A stretch of 28,190 nucleotides of DNA, taken from IMG/VR virus record IMGVR_UViG_3300047379_000682, positions 1 to 28,190 of that record; one strand, written 5' to 3'. The DNA comes from a virus. The notes beneath the pieces were generated by a model. The model did not search any database. It saw only the letters and a program-made list of their open reading frames with translations, and was not told where the DNA came from. Position numbers and translations under genes: made by a program. Shown one piece after another: positions 22,061 through 28,190 of this stretch (its first letter is position 1; each line of letters opens with the position of its first letter).

Positions 22061-22645
22061 ATGAAAAAAAATTTTTGTGATTGCTGCGAGCAAGAGATAG
22101 ATCAAGATCTAGATTTTTATCAATACGACCGTAACGATGAGATCCTATGTGAAGAATGCTATTACGAGGCTTTTAATCGCTCTACTGTAATTCAGACATG
22201 GTCACCCCAAGATCAGGAGACAAAAAAATATTATTACCCGCATGAAATAGGGAAGGCATTCAATACATACTACGAAGAAATTTATTCTGATGATGATGAG
22301 GATCACCAACCTGTAAAAGATTGCAAATGGGTAAATTCAAATGCATGGAGAGGTTATATGGACGTTGAATTCAAGGAAGGATGGAAAGATATAGAAAGCG
22401 GATGGACTACAGGATATTGGGAAGATGTTTCCTGGAAGCATAAGTTTAACGATTTAGTCCATGAAATTATAGGAGAAAACTCTGAATGCCCTGTAGCAGT
22501 ATCAATCGTATCAAGTATAACAAGCAATGTATTTTCTCAGGCCACTTCTATTTTAGTAAGATCTAAAGACGAAGAAACATTTTTAGATTGGCTTGAAAAC
22601 GAATATGGAATGACAAGAGAACAATTAAAAACATCACTAAAATAA
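22061..22645 (+). CDS. Acidic zinc-knuckle protein, unrecognised
   Basis: 194 residues from the ATG at 22061 with leader AAAAACTGAAACA. An upstream in-frame ATG at 21962 would place the first 33 codons inside hammerhead 4 and is rejected. The N-terminus has CDCCEQEID and ILCEECYYEAF, two CxxC pairs for one zinc. The rest is acidic and Trp-rich (ESGWTTGYWEDVSWKHKF). The C-terminus is helical (EETFLDWLENEYGMTREQLK). It is the first gene after the last ribozyme. An exact GGTCACCCCAA motif is at 22200-22210. Confidence 0.75.
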   Translation: MKKNFCDCCEQEIDQDLDFYQYDRNDEILCEECYYEAFNRSTVIQTWSPQDQETKKYYYPHEIGKAFNTYYEEIYSDDDEDHQPVKDCKWVNSNAWRGYMDVEFKEGWKDIESGWTTGYWEDVSWKHKFNDLVHEIIGENSECPVAVSIVSSITSNVFSQATSILVRSKDEETFLDWLENEYGMTREQLKTSLK

Positions 22646-23004
22646 TGGAAAAACAAGAAGTATTTTACAGCATAACCAAAGCGGTTATCTACGGACAATT
22701 AATGTTAGAGGCATTTGATGATCTTAAAGACACAAAGATTTTTAAACACTCATTAAAACATAAAGTAAAGCAGGCAGAACTTGAATTGGAAAAGGAGATT
22801 GAGAAGTACGTCAACAAGTTTGCTGAGAATGATGAGGAGTTTTTTATGAATATTCAAAATCATATTGATGCCTTGGTAACAAAACTATCTACCCTTGGAG
22901 TAGAGGAAATTCCTTTAGTTAATAAGATCATAGATGAATACCTCAACGATAAGGATCATTGGAAAGATAATCTAGTATTACAATTTAAAAAATTAAACGA
23001 TTAA
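22645..23004 (+). CDS. Helical protein, unrecognised
   Basis: 119 residues, charged and all-helical by eye (HKVKQAELELEKEIEKYVNK). One-base overlap with the preceding stop. No family recognised. Confidence 0.65.
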   Translation: MEKQEVFYSITKAVIYGQLMLEAFDDLKDTKIFKHSLKHKVKQAELELEKEIEKYVNKFAENDEEFFMNIQNHIDALVTKLSTLGVEEIPLVNKIIDEYLNDKDHWKDNLVLQFKKLND

Positions 23005-23006
23005 TT

Positions 23007-23240
23007 ATGTCAAGCAATATAAAAATGGGAAAGTTTTTGGAGAGAAACATTTTAGATACCATCTCCAGGAAATATAAATACGAACCGAACAGATCTTTAA
23101 TCTATCTAAACGAAGTTGAAAAGCAATTAGAACAGGTCAAAGAACTAGTCTTAGAAACTAAAGGCTATATGGATAATGTTATATCTATAAGAGAGAAACA
23201 AGACTTAAGAAATCAAGAGAACTTTAACTTTAAAAAATAA
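23007..23240 (+). CDS. Small helical protein, unrecognised
   Basis: 77 residues (MSSNIKMGKFLERNILDTIS at the start), with a coiled-coil-like middle (NEVEKQLEQVKELVLETKGY). It starts 2 bases after the previous stop. Function unknown. Confidence 0.65.
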   Translation: MSSNIKMGKFLERNILDTISRKYKYEPNRSLIYLNEVEKQLEQVKELVLETKGYMDNVISIREKQDLRNQENFNFKK

Positions 23241-23246
23241 TTTATC

Positions 23247-23429
23247 ATGTCATTTAGAAAAGCCGATCAAGAATTAAAAGAACAATTAAGATTGTTATAC
23301 CCTGGAGCAAGCGAAGACTTTATATCTACCTTATTCCATAACATAAGAGGTAAACAGGATTTATTTGGTCACCCCCAGGTGAACGATGATTCAATTTCGG
23401 ATATAAATTATTTTGGTATGTCAGACTAA
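23247..23429 (+). CDS. 60-residue protein, unrecognised
   Basis: MSFRKADQELKEQLRLLYPG and DISDINYFGMSD at the ends. The region EQLRLLYPGASEDFISTLFH looks like a short helical bundle. Contains a GGTCACCCCCA motif at 23367-23377. Last gene before a regulatory-looking gap. Confidence 0.6.
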   Translation: MSFRKADQELKEQLRLLYPGASEDFISTLFHNIRGKQDLFGHPQVNDDSISDINYFGMSD

Positions 23430-23465
23430 ATTGTTAATTTAGCCCTGTCAGACGATAATTTACAC
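23419..23465 (+). promoter_or_regulatory. Hairpin and direct repeats between two gene blocks; possible promoter
   Basis: TGTCAGAC occurs twice (23419-23426 and 23446-23453), flanking a perfect 7-bp inverted repeat CTAAATT-GTT-AATTTAG (23426-23442). A -7-like TAATTTAC follows (about 23456-23463) with TTG near 23431-23433, close to consensus spacing. This could be an operator/promoter for the replication and integration genes downstream. Confidence 0.4.
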
Positions 23466-23485
23466 TGAAAAAAAAAACTACTATT

Positions 23486-23791
23486 ATGAACGAACGTAAA
23501 ATAAAAGAGTTGCAAAAGCAATTCAATTACCAAGAGATTCAAGACCTCATCAATTCAGGAGAGGCATGGAAAATAGGTGGAGAAACCACAAAAAAGTGTA
23601 AGAAAGCATTACGAAGCGGGGCATGTCACCTACCATACCATTCAATTAAGATAAATATTTTTGTAACAGTACCCTCCAGGTACCAAGTATCATCCAATGA
23701 ATATGGATCTATGCACAGATCTAAAGAATTTTGGAATGATCCCTGGAATATTTCGCAAGAGATAGGAAAAAGTGTATTACAAAACGCATAA
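23486..23791 (+). CDS. Unrecognised protein
   Basis: 101 residues (MNERKIKELQKQFNYQEIQD at the start), helix then beta (HSIKINIFVTVPSRYQVSSN). Leader with ACTGAAAAAAAAAACTACTATT. It lies directly upstream of the DnaA-like gene. Possibly a replication accessory by position; no motif supports this. Confidence 0.65.
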   Translation: MNERKIKELQKQFNYQEIQDLINSGEAWKIGGETTKKCKKALRSGACHLPYHSIKINIFVTVPSRYQVSSNEYGSMHRSKEFWNDPWNISQEIGKSVLQNA

Positions 23792-23819
23792 AACAAAACC
23801 CTTTTAAAACCAACAAACA

Positions 23820-24362
23820 ATGACGTTATTAGAAAACGATATCAGCACGATTGTAAAAGTAATAAGACAAGTTACAAATGCAGACCCACTAGCAAAGGAT
23901 AGATACAGGCATAATGTAGATGCCAGGTTTATGTTATTCAAAATTTGCAGGGAGTTTTTAAACCTTACATTTATGAGAATAGGCAGGCTAGTAGGTAAAG
24001 ATCACGCTACCGTTCTATATGGATGCAGACAATTTGATAGCCTTATAGCAACAGATCGAGAATTTAGAACTAATTATGAGGCTGTAGTTACTTTAATGGA
24101 CAGCGTAGAACTGCAAAGCAAAATAGATTCTACTGAATTCTTAAGTGATTATGTAACTATGAAAGGAAAATATGAAGATCTAAAAACTAACCACGATAAA
24201 ATATTAAAAGAATTTGTAAAAGGAAGTGACGCTGTAATGATCGCAATGTTCTACACCATAAGTAATTCTGTTATCAAAGCAATAATAGAAGATCAAGGAT
24301 GTTCTAAACATTTAAACCAAACTTTACAGCAGGTACTTGCAACAAAAGAAATATATAATTAA
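23820..24362 (+). CDS. DnaA domain-IV-like DNA-binding protein
   Basis: 180 residues. Residues about 38-95 match the C-terminal DNA-binding domain of DnaA: FKICREFLNLTFMRIGRLVG then KDHATVLYGCRQFDSLIATD. DHATVLYG (61-68) corresponds to the DnaA signature DHTTVxxA. No ATPase (AAA+) domain is present; the rest is helical with no known motif. It might recruit or mimic host initiation at a phage origin, or act as a regulator at DnaA-box-like sites. Confident in the domain, not in the role. Confidence 0.85.
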   Translation: MTLLENDISTIVKVIRQVTNADPLAKDRYRHNVDARFMLFKICREFLNLTFMRIGRLVGKDHATVLYGCRQFDSLIATDREFRTNYEAVVTLMDSVELQSKIDSTEFLSDYVTMKGKYEDLKTNHDKILKEFVKGSDAVMIAMFYTISNSVIKAIIEDQGCSKHLNQTLQQVLATKEIYN

Positions 24363-24373
24363 ATTTAAACATA

Positions 24374-24634
24374 ATGCAAACTACAAATATCAAACTGAAA
24401 ACTAAACGCAATCGTACACATAGTGTATTGAAGGCTAAAGCACACAAACTTTTACAGATACCTTGTGTGCCCACTACAGAAGTGTGTGAATATATCTATG
24501 GCTCTAAAACCAAAAAGAGCACGCTTAATCAAAAGAAAACAGGTCAATCTCCACTATTATTTGAGGAGTCATGTCGTATAATTGAATACTATGGCAGGCT
24601 ATCTGAAAACATAGATGAGATTATAAACAGTTAA
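24374..24634 (+). CDS. Small basic protein upstream of the integrase, unrecognised
   Basis: 86 residues: a basic start (MQTTNIKLKTKRNRTHSVLK) then KLLQIPCVPTTEVCEYIYGS, where TEVCEYIYG could be a DNA-binding helix. Position directly before the attachment-like element and integrase would suit an excisionase or a directionality factor, but nothing beyond charge and position supports it. Confidence 0.55.
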   Translation: MQTTNIKLKTKRNRTHSVLKAKAHKLLQIPCVPTTEVCEYIYGSKTKKSTLNQKKTGQSPLLFEESCRIIEYYGRLSENIDEIINS

Positions 24635-24639
24635 ACGAT

Positions 24640-24693
24640 GGTTCAAGTCCCCTAGGGACTGCAACCTAATGCCTCATACGTTCGGTATGGGGC
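24640..24693. other. Att-like tRNA 3'-end mimic plus second hairpin upstream of the integrase
   Basis: 24640-24663 reads like the end of a tRNA gene: T-loop GGTTCAAGTCC, then CCCT, then AGGGACT as an acceptor 3' strand. The 5' half of the T-stem is missing, as expected of an attP core identical to a tRNA 3' end. As RNA or DNA it also folds as GGTT..AGTCCC-CTA-GGGACT..AACC. A second hairpin follows: GCCTCATAC-GTTCG-GTATGGGGC (24671-24693, one G-T). Alternative: a three-way-junction regulatory RNA. A host tRNA ending identically would decide. Confidence 0.4.
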
Positions 24694-24747
24694 GAATTCG
24701 AAAACTGAAAAAACAGCCTGATTTGTTCAACATTAAATCACACTTCG

Positions 24748-25710
24748 ATGAAGAAGAATACATTTTTATATTTACTTACAGACATAATAGATCTCCTGGA
24801 AAAAGGTGAGATACTTAATTACGGTAAAAGGTTTTCACCTTTAACTATAAGAGCATATAAACAATTGCTTAGTGGCATGAAGCGTTATAACTATAACTTT
24901 AATATAGAGGAGTTAGATTGTAATAACGTAAGCAGCAGAAAGGATAGGCTTAAGGTCACCCGAAAATTACAGAGCCATGTTAACGGTTATTTAAATTTAA
25001 TGCTCGATGACTGTAAACACCCTAACACCAGGAAAACACATCTTAAAAACATAAGAGCAACGCTAATGAAAGCAGAGTCTTATTATGGTTATTTGTTTCC
25101 TAAACTACAGTCAATGAGAGAGTTACAAACAGAAGTTATTGCTCTTACACCTGATCAAGTAGATATGATCCACAATAACCACCCAGGAGAGGAACTAGAA
25201 AACATATGGTATTACACAAGACTGATGCTTTACTCTTGCATGAGGATCTCAGATCTTACAAACTTTCAGGCCACAAGTGATGGCAATGTTGTTACGATCA
25301 TTACTAAAAAAGGAATGGGATCGTTGTCTACTTTTTATTTGCCTGATGATGTGAATAGTTATATCGCAAAGAATGGTACGTTTTCCTGGACACTAAAAAC
25401 ATTTAGGAGAGGGCTAGAAGAACTTCTTAAATTTTATCCTGAGTTTATGCAATCTAAAACTGTATACACTTTTGATCATGAAGGGAACCCTATTGCTTCT
25501 CAACAATTTTTATATGAATTAATCAAGCCACATAAATTAAGAAGCAGCGGGATTACATATCACTTGTCTAAGGGTTTAAGTGAAATTGAGGTTAGAAGAA
25601 TATCAGGTCATGCAAATGGATCGGAAGCATTCTACAGATATGTTAGACACAGCGACACAGAGTCTTTGAAGAAACAAGAAATTAACCACAAGTTGTTAAT
25701 AAAATCATAA
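24748..25710 (+). CDS. int: Tyrosine recombinase / phage integrase
   Basis: 320 residues. The N-terminal SAM-like, core-binding part spans about 1-125. The catalytic domain carries the expected residues in order: SCMRISDLTNF (R166), ITKKG (K187/188), KPHKLRSSG (H262, R265), ISGHANG (H288) and EAFYRYVRH (Y296 or Y298 as nucleophile). The pattern is complete, so an active enzyme is expected. An att-like element lies 55 bases upstream. ACGATGGTTCAA (24635-24646) and ACGATGGTGCAA (25724-25735) flank the gene and might be arm-type sites. Role: site-specific integration and excision. Confidence 0.92.
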   Translation: MKKNTFLYLLTDIIDLLEKGEILNYGKRFSPLTIRAYKQLLSGMKRYNYNFNIEELDCNNVSSRKDRLKVTRKLQSHVNGYLNLMLDDCKHPNTRKTHLKNIRATLMKAESYYGYLFPKLQSMRELQTEVIALTPDQVDMIHNNHPGEELENIWYYTRLMLYSCMRISDLTNFQATSDGNVVTIITKKGMGSLSTFYLPDDVNSYIAKNGTFSWTLKTFRRGLEELLKFYPEFMQSKTVYTFDHEGNPIASQQFLYELIKPHKLRSSGITYHLSKGLSEIEVRRISGHANGSEAFYRYVRHSDTESLKKQEINHKLLIKS

Positions 25711-25711
25711 A

Positions 25712-25719
25712 TATATTTG
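25712..25719 (+). promoter_or_regulatory. -7-like box after the integrase
   Basis: TATATTTG matches the Bacteroidetes -7 element exactly and begins 1 base after the integrase stop. The nearest TTG is only 16 bases upstream instead of about 20, so promoter function is uncertain. It could drive the recombination genes downstream. Confidence 0.35.
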
Positions 25720-25796
25720 ACGAACGATGGTGCAAATATAAAAAAATGTCTTACCTTCGAGGTAAACAACCACGACATGAAAAATTCACTAATTAA

Positions 25797-26054
25797 ATGG
25801 TCAGATTTGACTACGAAAATAGCGAGATCATTCATGATCGAAAAAGGTTTTCTCTTAGAGAGTTCAAACTTTTCATGCTCACACATCACGAAGACATCTG
25901 TATGGAGCGAAGAATTAAGGATTGGATATTTGATTGGGAATCAATCTTGTTTCATGCAAGAAAATATTATATAGTAAACTTTTATTTAATAAACATAATC
26001 AAAAATAACAATGGGAAAACTGAAAAGAAAACTAAAGAAAACAACAATCGGTAG
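25797..26054 (+). CDS. Hypothetical protein, weakly supported
   Basis: 85 residues (MVRFDYENSEIIHDRKRFSL at the start; CMERRIKDWIFDWESILFHA in the middle). Of the two overlapping frames in this stretch, this one looks more protein-like in charge and aromatic pattern. The other frame (25717-25974) needs a TTG start. It overlaps the following gene by 44 bases, which is unusual here. It may be spurious. Confidence 0.35.
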   Translation: MVRFDYENSEIIHDRKRFSLREFKLFMLTHHEDICMERRIKDWIFDWESILFHARKYYIVNFYLINIIKNNNGKTEKKTKENNNR

Positions 26055-26550
26055 AGGCATAGAGATAGTGCCATGGGTCGAAAGACTTAATTACTTCAAC
26101 GACTACTTCAGGGTTGAAGGTTATTCATTAAACACAGAGATTATAGACATGAACGATAGTATTATCGTCATGAAGGGTATTGTTTTAGATCCCGATAGAA
26201 ATCCTGTCGCTGATGGAGTCGCTCACAAAAGAACTACAGAGCCTTTTTCATTTCAAAAATGTCAATCAGGAGCACTTAACAGAGCCTTATTTATTTTAGG
26301 TATTGTGGATAGTGCTGAAGATTCAATTATGGATGAAGATGATGCCAAAGAATTACAACAAGTAAAAGCCCAGGAACAGGCTAGTGTTTATGAAAACATG
26401 AAGGCTCACATTCCTGTAGATTATTCTGTTGTTGAGGCAAGACTTTCCGCAAATAAAAATTTACTTACAAGCGATCAGATGAAAGAATTAAAATCTTTGA
26501 TCAACGCTGAGAAATCAAAAGTGGCTATAAAGCAAGCCAAGAAAAAGTAA
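26011..26550 (+). CDS. Candidate single-strand annealing protein of a phage recombination pair
   Basis: 179 residues. The N-terminal two thirds are compact alpha/beta (GRGIEIVPWVERLNYFNDYF; GYSLNTEIIDMNDSIIVMKG). They include the phrase EPFSFQKCQSGALNRALFIL, which resembles the A-xxAETxALxRAL segment of Rad52/RecT/Erf-type annealing proteins. The C-terminal third is a charged helix. It lies in the same operon, just upstream of a YqaJ/lambda-Exo-type exonuclease, the usual partner of annealing proteins. The family assignment rests on context plus one segment. Confidence 0.6.
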   Translation: MGKLKRKLKKTTIGRGIEIVPWVERLNYFNDYFRVEGYSLNTEIIDMNDSIIVMKGIVLDPDRNPVADGVAHKRTTEPFSFQKCQSGALNRALFILGIVDSAEDSIMDEDDAKELQQVKAQEQASVYENMKAHIPVDYSVVEARLSANKNLLTSDQMKELKSLINAEKSKVAIKQAKKK

Positions 26551-26553
26551 CAT

Positions 26554-26629
26554 CTTAGGGAGGGTCTAACCAACAACAAACGTAAAAGCACGACTGCTCT
26601 TTACTGCCCTCCCTTTTTTTAAATCTAAG
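26554..26629 (+). terminator. Branched terminator-like hairpin
   Basis: Outer stem GGGAGGG/CCCTCCC (26558-26564 with 26607-26613) is followed by seven T (26614-26620). Inside it is a second stem GTAAA-AGCA / TGCT-(C)-TTTAC (26582-26590 with 26595-26604) with loop CGAC. CTTAG/CTAAG (26554-26558 with 26625-26629) could add an anti-structure. It may be a terminator or attenuator before the exonuclease genes. Confidence 0.7.
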
Positions 26630-26631
26630 AA

Positions 26632-26787
26632 ATGGATAGAGGAGAAACGATAGAAAAAAAATCAAATAGAATCACATTTAGACTTACTCCGAGCGAGGTA
26701 CAAAGTTTAAATAATGTGTCATCTAAGACTGACTTAAACGTGTCAGAATTAATCAGAACTGCATTAAAACAAACCTATAAGATATGA
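26632..26787 (+). CDS. Ribbon-helix-helix (CopG/Arc-like) protein
   Basis: 51 residues: MDRGETIEKKSNRITFRLTP, then SEVQSLNNVSSKTDLNVSEL, then IRTALKQTYKI. The strand RITFRLT, helix PSEVQSLNNVS and second helix NVSELIRTALKQ follow the MetJ/Arc/CopG layout. It overlaps the exonuclease start by 4 bases (ATGA) and follows an attenuator-like hairpin, so it may autoregulate the recombination genes. Confidence 0.75.
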   Translation: MDRGETIEKKSNRITFRLTPSEVQSLNNVSSKTDLNVSELIRTALKQTYKI

Positions 26788-27809
26788 GCAAAATTCAAAG
26801 AATACCAACAGCAAAACTAACCTATGAAGAATGGGTAGAACTAAGAAAAAGTCTAGTATACAAAGGAATGGTCGGAGGATCAGACGCATCTACATTACTT
26901 GGATTAAATCCCTGGACATCTAAAATAACAAGATGGAATCAATCTGTAGGTACTGCAAACATTAAGAACATAGATAATGAGATTATGTTTCATGGTCGCT
27001 TGTTGGAAGATTATGTTGCTGACCTATGGCAATATTGGACAGGAGATCCAATTGAAATGATAAACAATTATCAATCAAAAACTAAATTAAGAAAATCAAT
27101 TAGAAGAAATTCCATCTTCATAAATCCAAAGTATCCTTTCTTGTTTGCAAATATTGACAGACAAATTACAAGCCATGATGAACAACATGGGAAAGGTGTA
27201 TTAGAAATAAAAACAATATCAGGATATAATGCTGATAAGTGGTCAGGAGGAATACCTCCATATTATATTGCACAGATCCAATTGTACATGCTAGTTTTAG
27301 GATATGACTACGGACAGTTTGCTTTCTTAAAAGATGGAAGGCACATGGATGTATTTACAGTAGAGGCAAATCCAAATATTCAAGAAACAATACTTGAAGA
27401 GGCTGAGAGATTTTACCTCAGCGTCCAGGAAGCAAGAAACATTATTGATATCAAAGGAGAAACTATCAATATGAATGAAAGATATAGATTGGTTTCTCAC
27501 CTAGAGCCTGACGTAGAGGATGAATACAAGGTTGATCTTGATCAGTTTTTATCTGAAAAACATAAGGCAATGGTTGACAGAGTAAGGATAGACTCTGATG
27601 ATGAGTTACTAGGCCTCACTAGAGAATATGTTGAGAATAGAGATAAAGAAAAGGTTGCTAAATCAAGTAAGCAACTAGCAATGCAGCAAATAAAACAAAT
27701 TCTTATACACAGAGGTGCACAAGAGGTAGACTTTGGTGAAAGTGGTAAGATCGTATGGGGAAAGACCTTCAACGTAAGATTTAAAGAAACTGAAAAAGTA
27801 AATTTTTAA
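26784..27809 (+). CDS. YqaJ/lambda-Exo-type viral recombinase (5'-3' exonuclease)
   Basis: 341 residues with a full PD-(D/E)XK site: GGSDASTLLGLNPW (31-44, family signature), GRLLEDYVA (E75), FLFANIDRQ (D125), VLEIKTI (E141-x-K143) and YYIAQIQLYMLVLG (Q164). The enzyme resects double-stranded ends so that the annealing protein (26011-26550) can load. The C-terminal ~110 residues are a helical extension (VENRDKEKVAKSSKQLAMQQ). Start overlaps the RHH gene by 4 bases. Confidence 0.92.
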   Translation: MSKIQRIPTAKLTYEEWVELRKSLVYKGMVGGSDASTLLGLNPWTSKITRWNQSVGTANIKNIDNEIMFHGRLLEDYVADLWQYWTGDPIEMINNYQSKTKLRKSIRRNSIFINPKYPFLFANIDRQITSHDEQHGKGVLEIKTISGYNADKWSGGIPPYYIAQIQLYMLVLGYDYGQFAFLKDGRHMDVFTVEANPNIQETILEEAERFYLSVQEARNIIDIKGETINMNERYRLVSHLEPDVEDEYKVDLDQFLSEKHKAMVDRVRIDSDDELLGLTREYVENRDKEKVAKSSKQLAMQQIKQILIHRGAQEVDFGESGKIVWGKTFNVRFKETEKVNF

Positions 27810-27810
27810 T

Positions 27811-28176
27811 ATGAAATTAAACGATATAAAAAAAGGTATACTGAACAACCTGGCAGTTAAGAACCGTCACACACTAGAAGTAGATTCAGTAATAGAAGGC
27901 AATTCATATTTTGGAGTTTGCATTTTTGTAGGCATATCTAGAATGTTTAATTTTTCTGCACAGGAAATCTCAGATTTTTTATCTGAAGATCTTCATCATG
28001 TAAAGTTTATGGAAGACAAATTTCTTACTATACTAGATGATTACTTTAATTCTAAAGAACCAAGTGCAACATCAAAAGCGTTTTCAGTAAAAACAAATTT
28101 ACTGCTAAATCACATTAGAATAGAACACAGTAAAACAGTTTCTCTAGCAGAAATTATTAAAGAAAAAATTAAATGA
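27811..28176 (+). CDS. Unrecognised protein with DnaA-domain-I-like or helical fold
   Basis: 121 residues (MKLNDIKKGILNNLAVKNRH; FVGISRMFNFSAQEISDFLS; VSLAEIIKEKIK). The segment around FSAQEISDFLSEDLHHVKFM resembles a helix-turn-helix with a sigma/DnaA-like start (xxxEISxxL), but the family is not recognised. It starts 1 base after the exonuclease stop, so it belongs to the same operon. Confidence 0.65.
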   Translation: MKLNDIKKGILNNLAVKNRHTLEVDSVIEGNSYFGVCIFVGISRMFNFSAQEISDFLSEDLHHVKFMEDKFLTILDDYFNSKEPSATSKAFSVKTNLLLNHIRIEHSKTVSLAEIIKEKIK

Positions 28177-28190
28177 ATATAGAAGTTTTA
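28173..28190 (+). CDS. Start of a further operon gene, cut by window edge
   Basis: The ATG at 28173 overlaps the previous stop in ATGA form and reads MNIEVL to the window end. The same coupling is used by neighbouring genes, which supports a real start. Nothing can be said about function. Confidence 0.5.

Larger units (their letters stand above)
18305..24964 (+). repeat. Dispersed motif GGTCACCCCAA and near variants
   Basis: Exact copies lie at 19267-19277, 21170-21180 and 22200-22210 (plus) and at 12527-12537 (minus). Near copies lie at 18305-18316 (AGTCACCCCGAA), 23367-23377 (GGTCACCCCCA) and 24954-24964 (GGTCACCCGAA). Another exact copy at 60-70 lies in the fibre repeat and is explained by it. 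Copies fall in non-coding DNA and in three reading frames (coding VTP, WSP and GHP), so protein coding does not explain them. Confidence 0.6.

Noticed and set aside
24640-24700. HDV-like or twister ribozyme at the att-like element
   Set aside because: The GGCGAAT-like string recalls the HDV J4/2 region, but P1 and P2 cannot be paired in the needed topology; the twister core is also absent.
25717-25974. Frame starting with TTG after the integrase
   Set aside because: It needs a TTG start, shows poor protein-like composition and competes with a better frame at 25797-26054.
1-28190. CRISPR array, insertion sequence or rRNA
   Set aside because: No regularly spaced repeats with unique spacers, no transposase gene with terminal inverted repeats and no rRNA-like stretch were seen.

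Overview
The window looks like part of a tailed bacteriophage (or prophage) genome from an AT-rich Bacteroidetes host, probably a marine Flavobacteriia. The evidence is: a packaging and capsid block (large terminase, portal, acidic scaffold, major capsid protein, fibres); a promoter matching the Bacteroidetes TTG-N21-TAnnTTTG consensus; A-rich start-codon leaders without clear Shine-Dalgarno sites; and many very small genes. A tyrosine integrase and a possible attP-like site suggest a temperate phage or one derived from a temperate phage. No tail tube, tape measure or baseplate gene is visible, so the morphotype is open; the gene order and fibres would suit a podovirus. The left edge cuts a fibre gene and the right edge cuts a new gene.

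Layout. (1) 1-13765, minus strand: terminase-adjacent gene, large terminase, portal, scaffold, major capsid protein, terminator, an unrecognised gene, terminator, two appendage proteins and a very long repetitive tail fibre. (2) 13909-16554, plus strand: a divergent run of tiny, mostly lysine-rich genes including a one-TM protein and an HNH-like remnant. (3) 16655-18103, minus strand: HNH endonuclease, PD-(D/E)XK-type nuclease and a protein with two GroES-like modules. (4) 18104-18737: no convincing gene; an inverted repeat, an AT-rich tract and a GC-rich block with several nested helices that may be a structured RNA. (5) 18738-19475: a membrane peptide gene, an unrecognised gene, a tRNA-Arg(UCU) and a terminator-like element. 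(6) 19530-23429: a strong promoter and a long operon of small unrecognised genes interrupted by FOUR complete type I hammerhead ribozymes. (7) 23486-28190: a DnaA domain-IV-like protein, an att-like structured element, integrase, a candidate single-strand annealing protein, a ribbon-helix-helix protein and a YqaJ/lambda-Exo-type exonuclease.

The most striking feature is the ribozyme array (20172-22039). Every ribozyme sits at the stop codon of one gene and would cut 26-29 nt upstream of the next start codon. The operon mRNA is therefore predicted to cut itself into five units with nearly identical 5' leaders. In two cases the stop codon lies inside the ribozyme, which suggests coupling between translation and cleavage. 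A second signal not explained by genes is the motif GGTCACCCCAA, which recurs across reading frames and in non-coding DNA.
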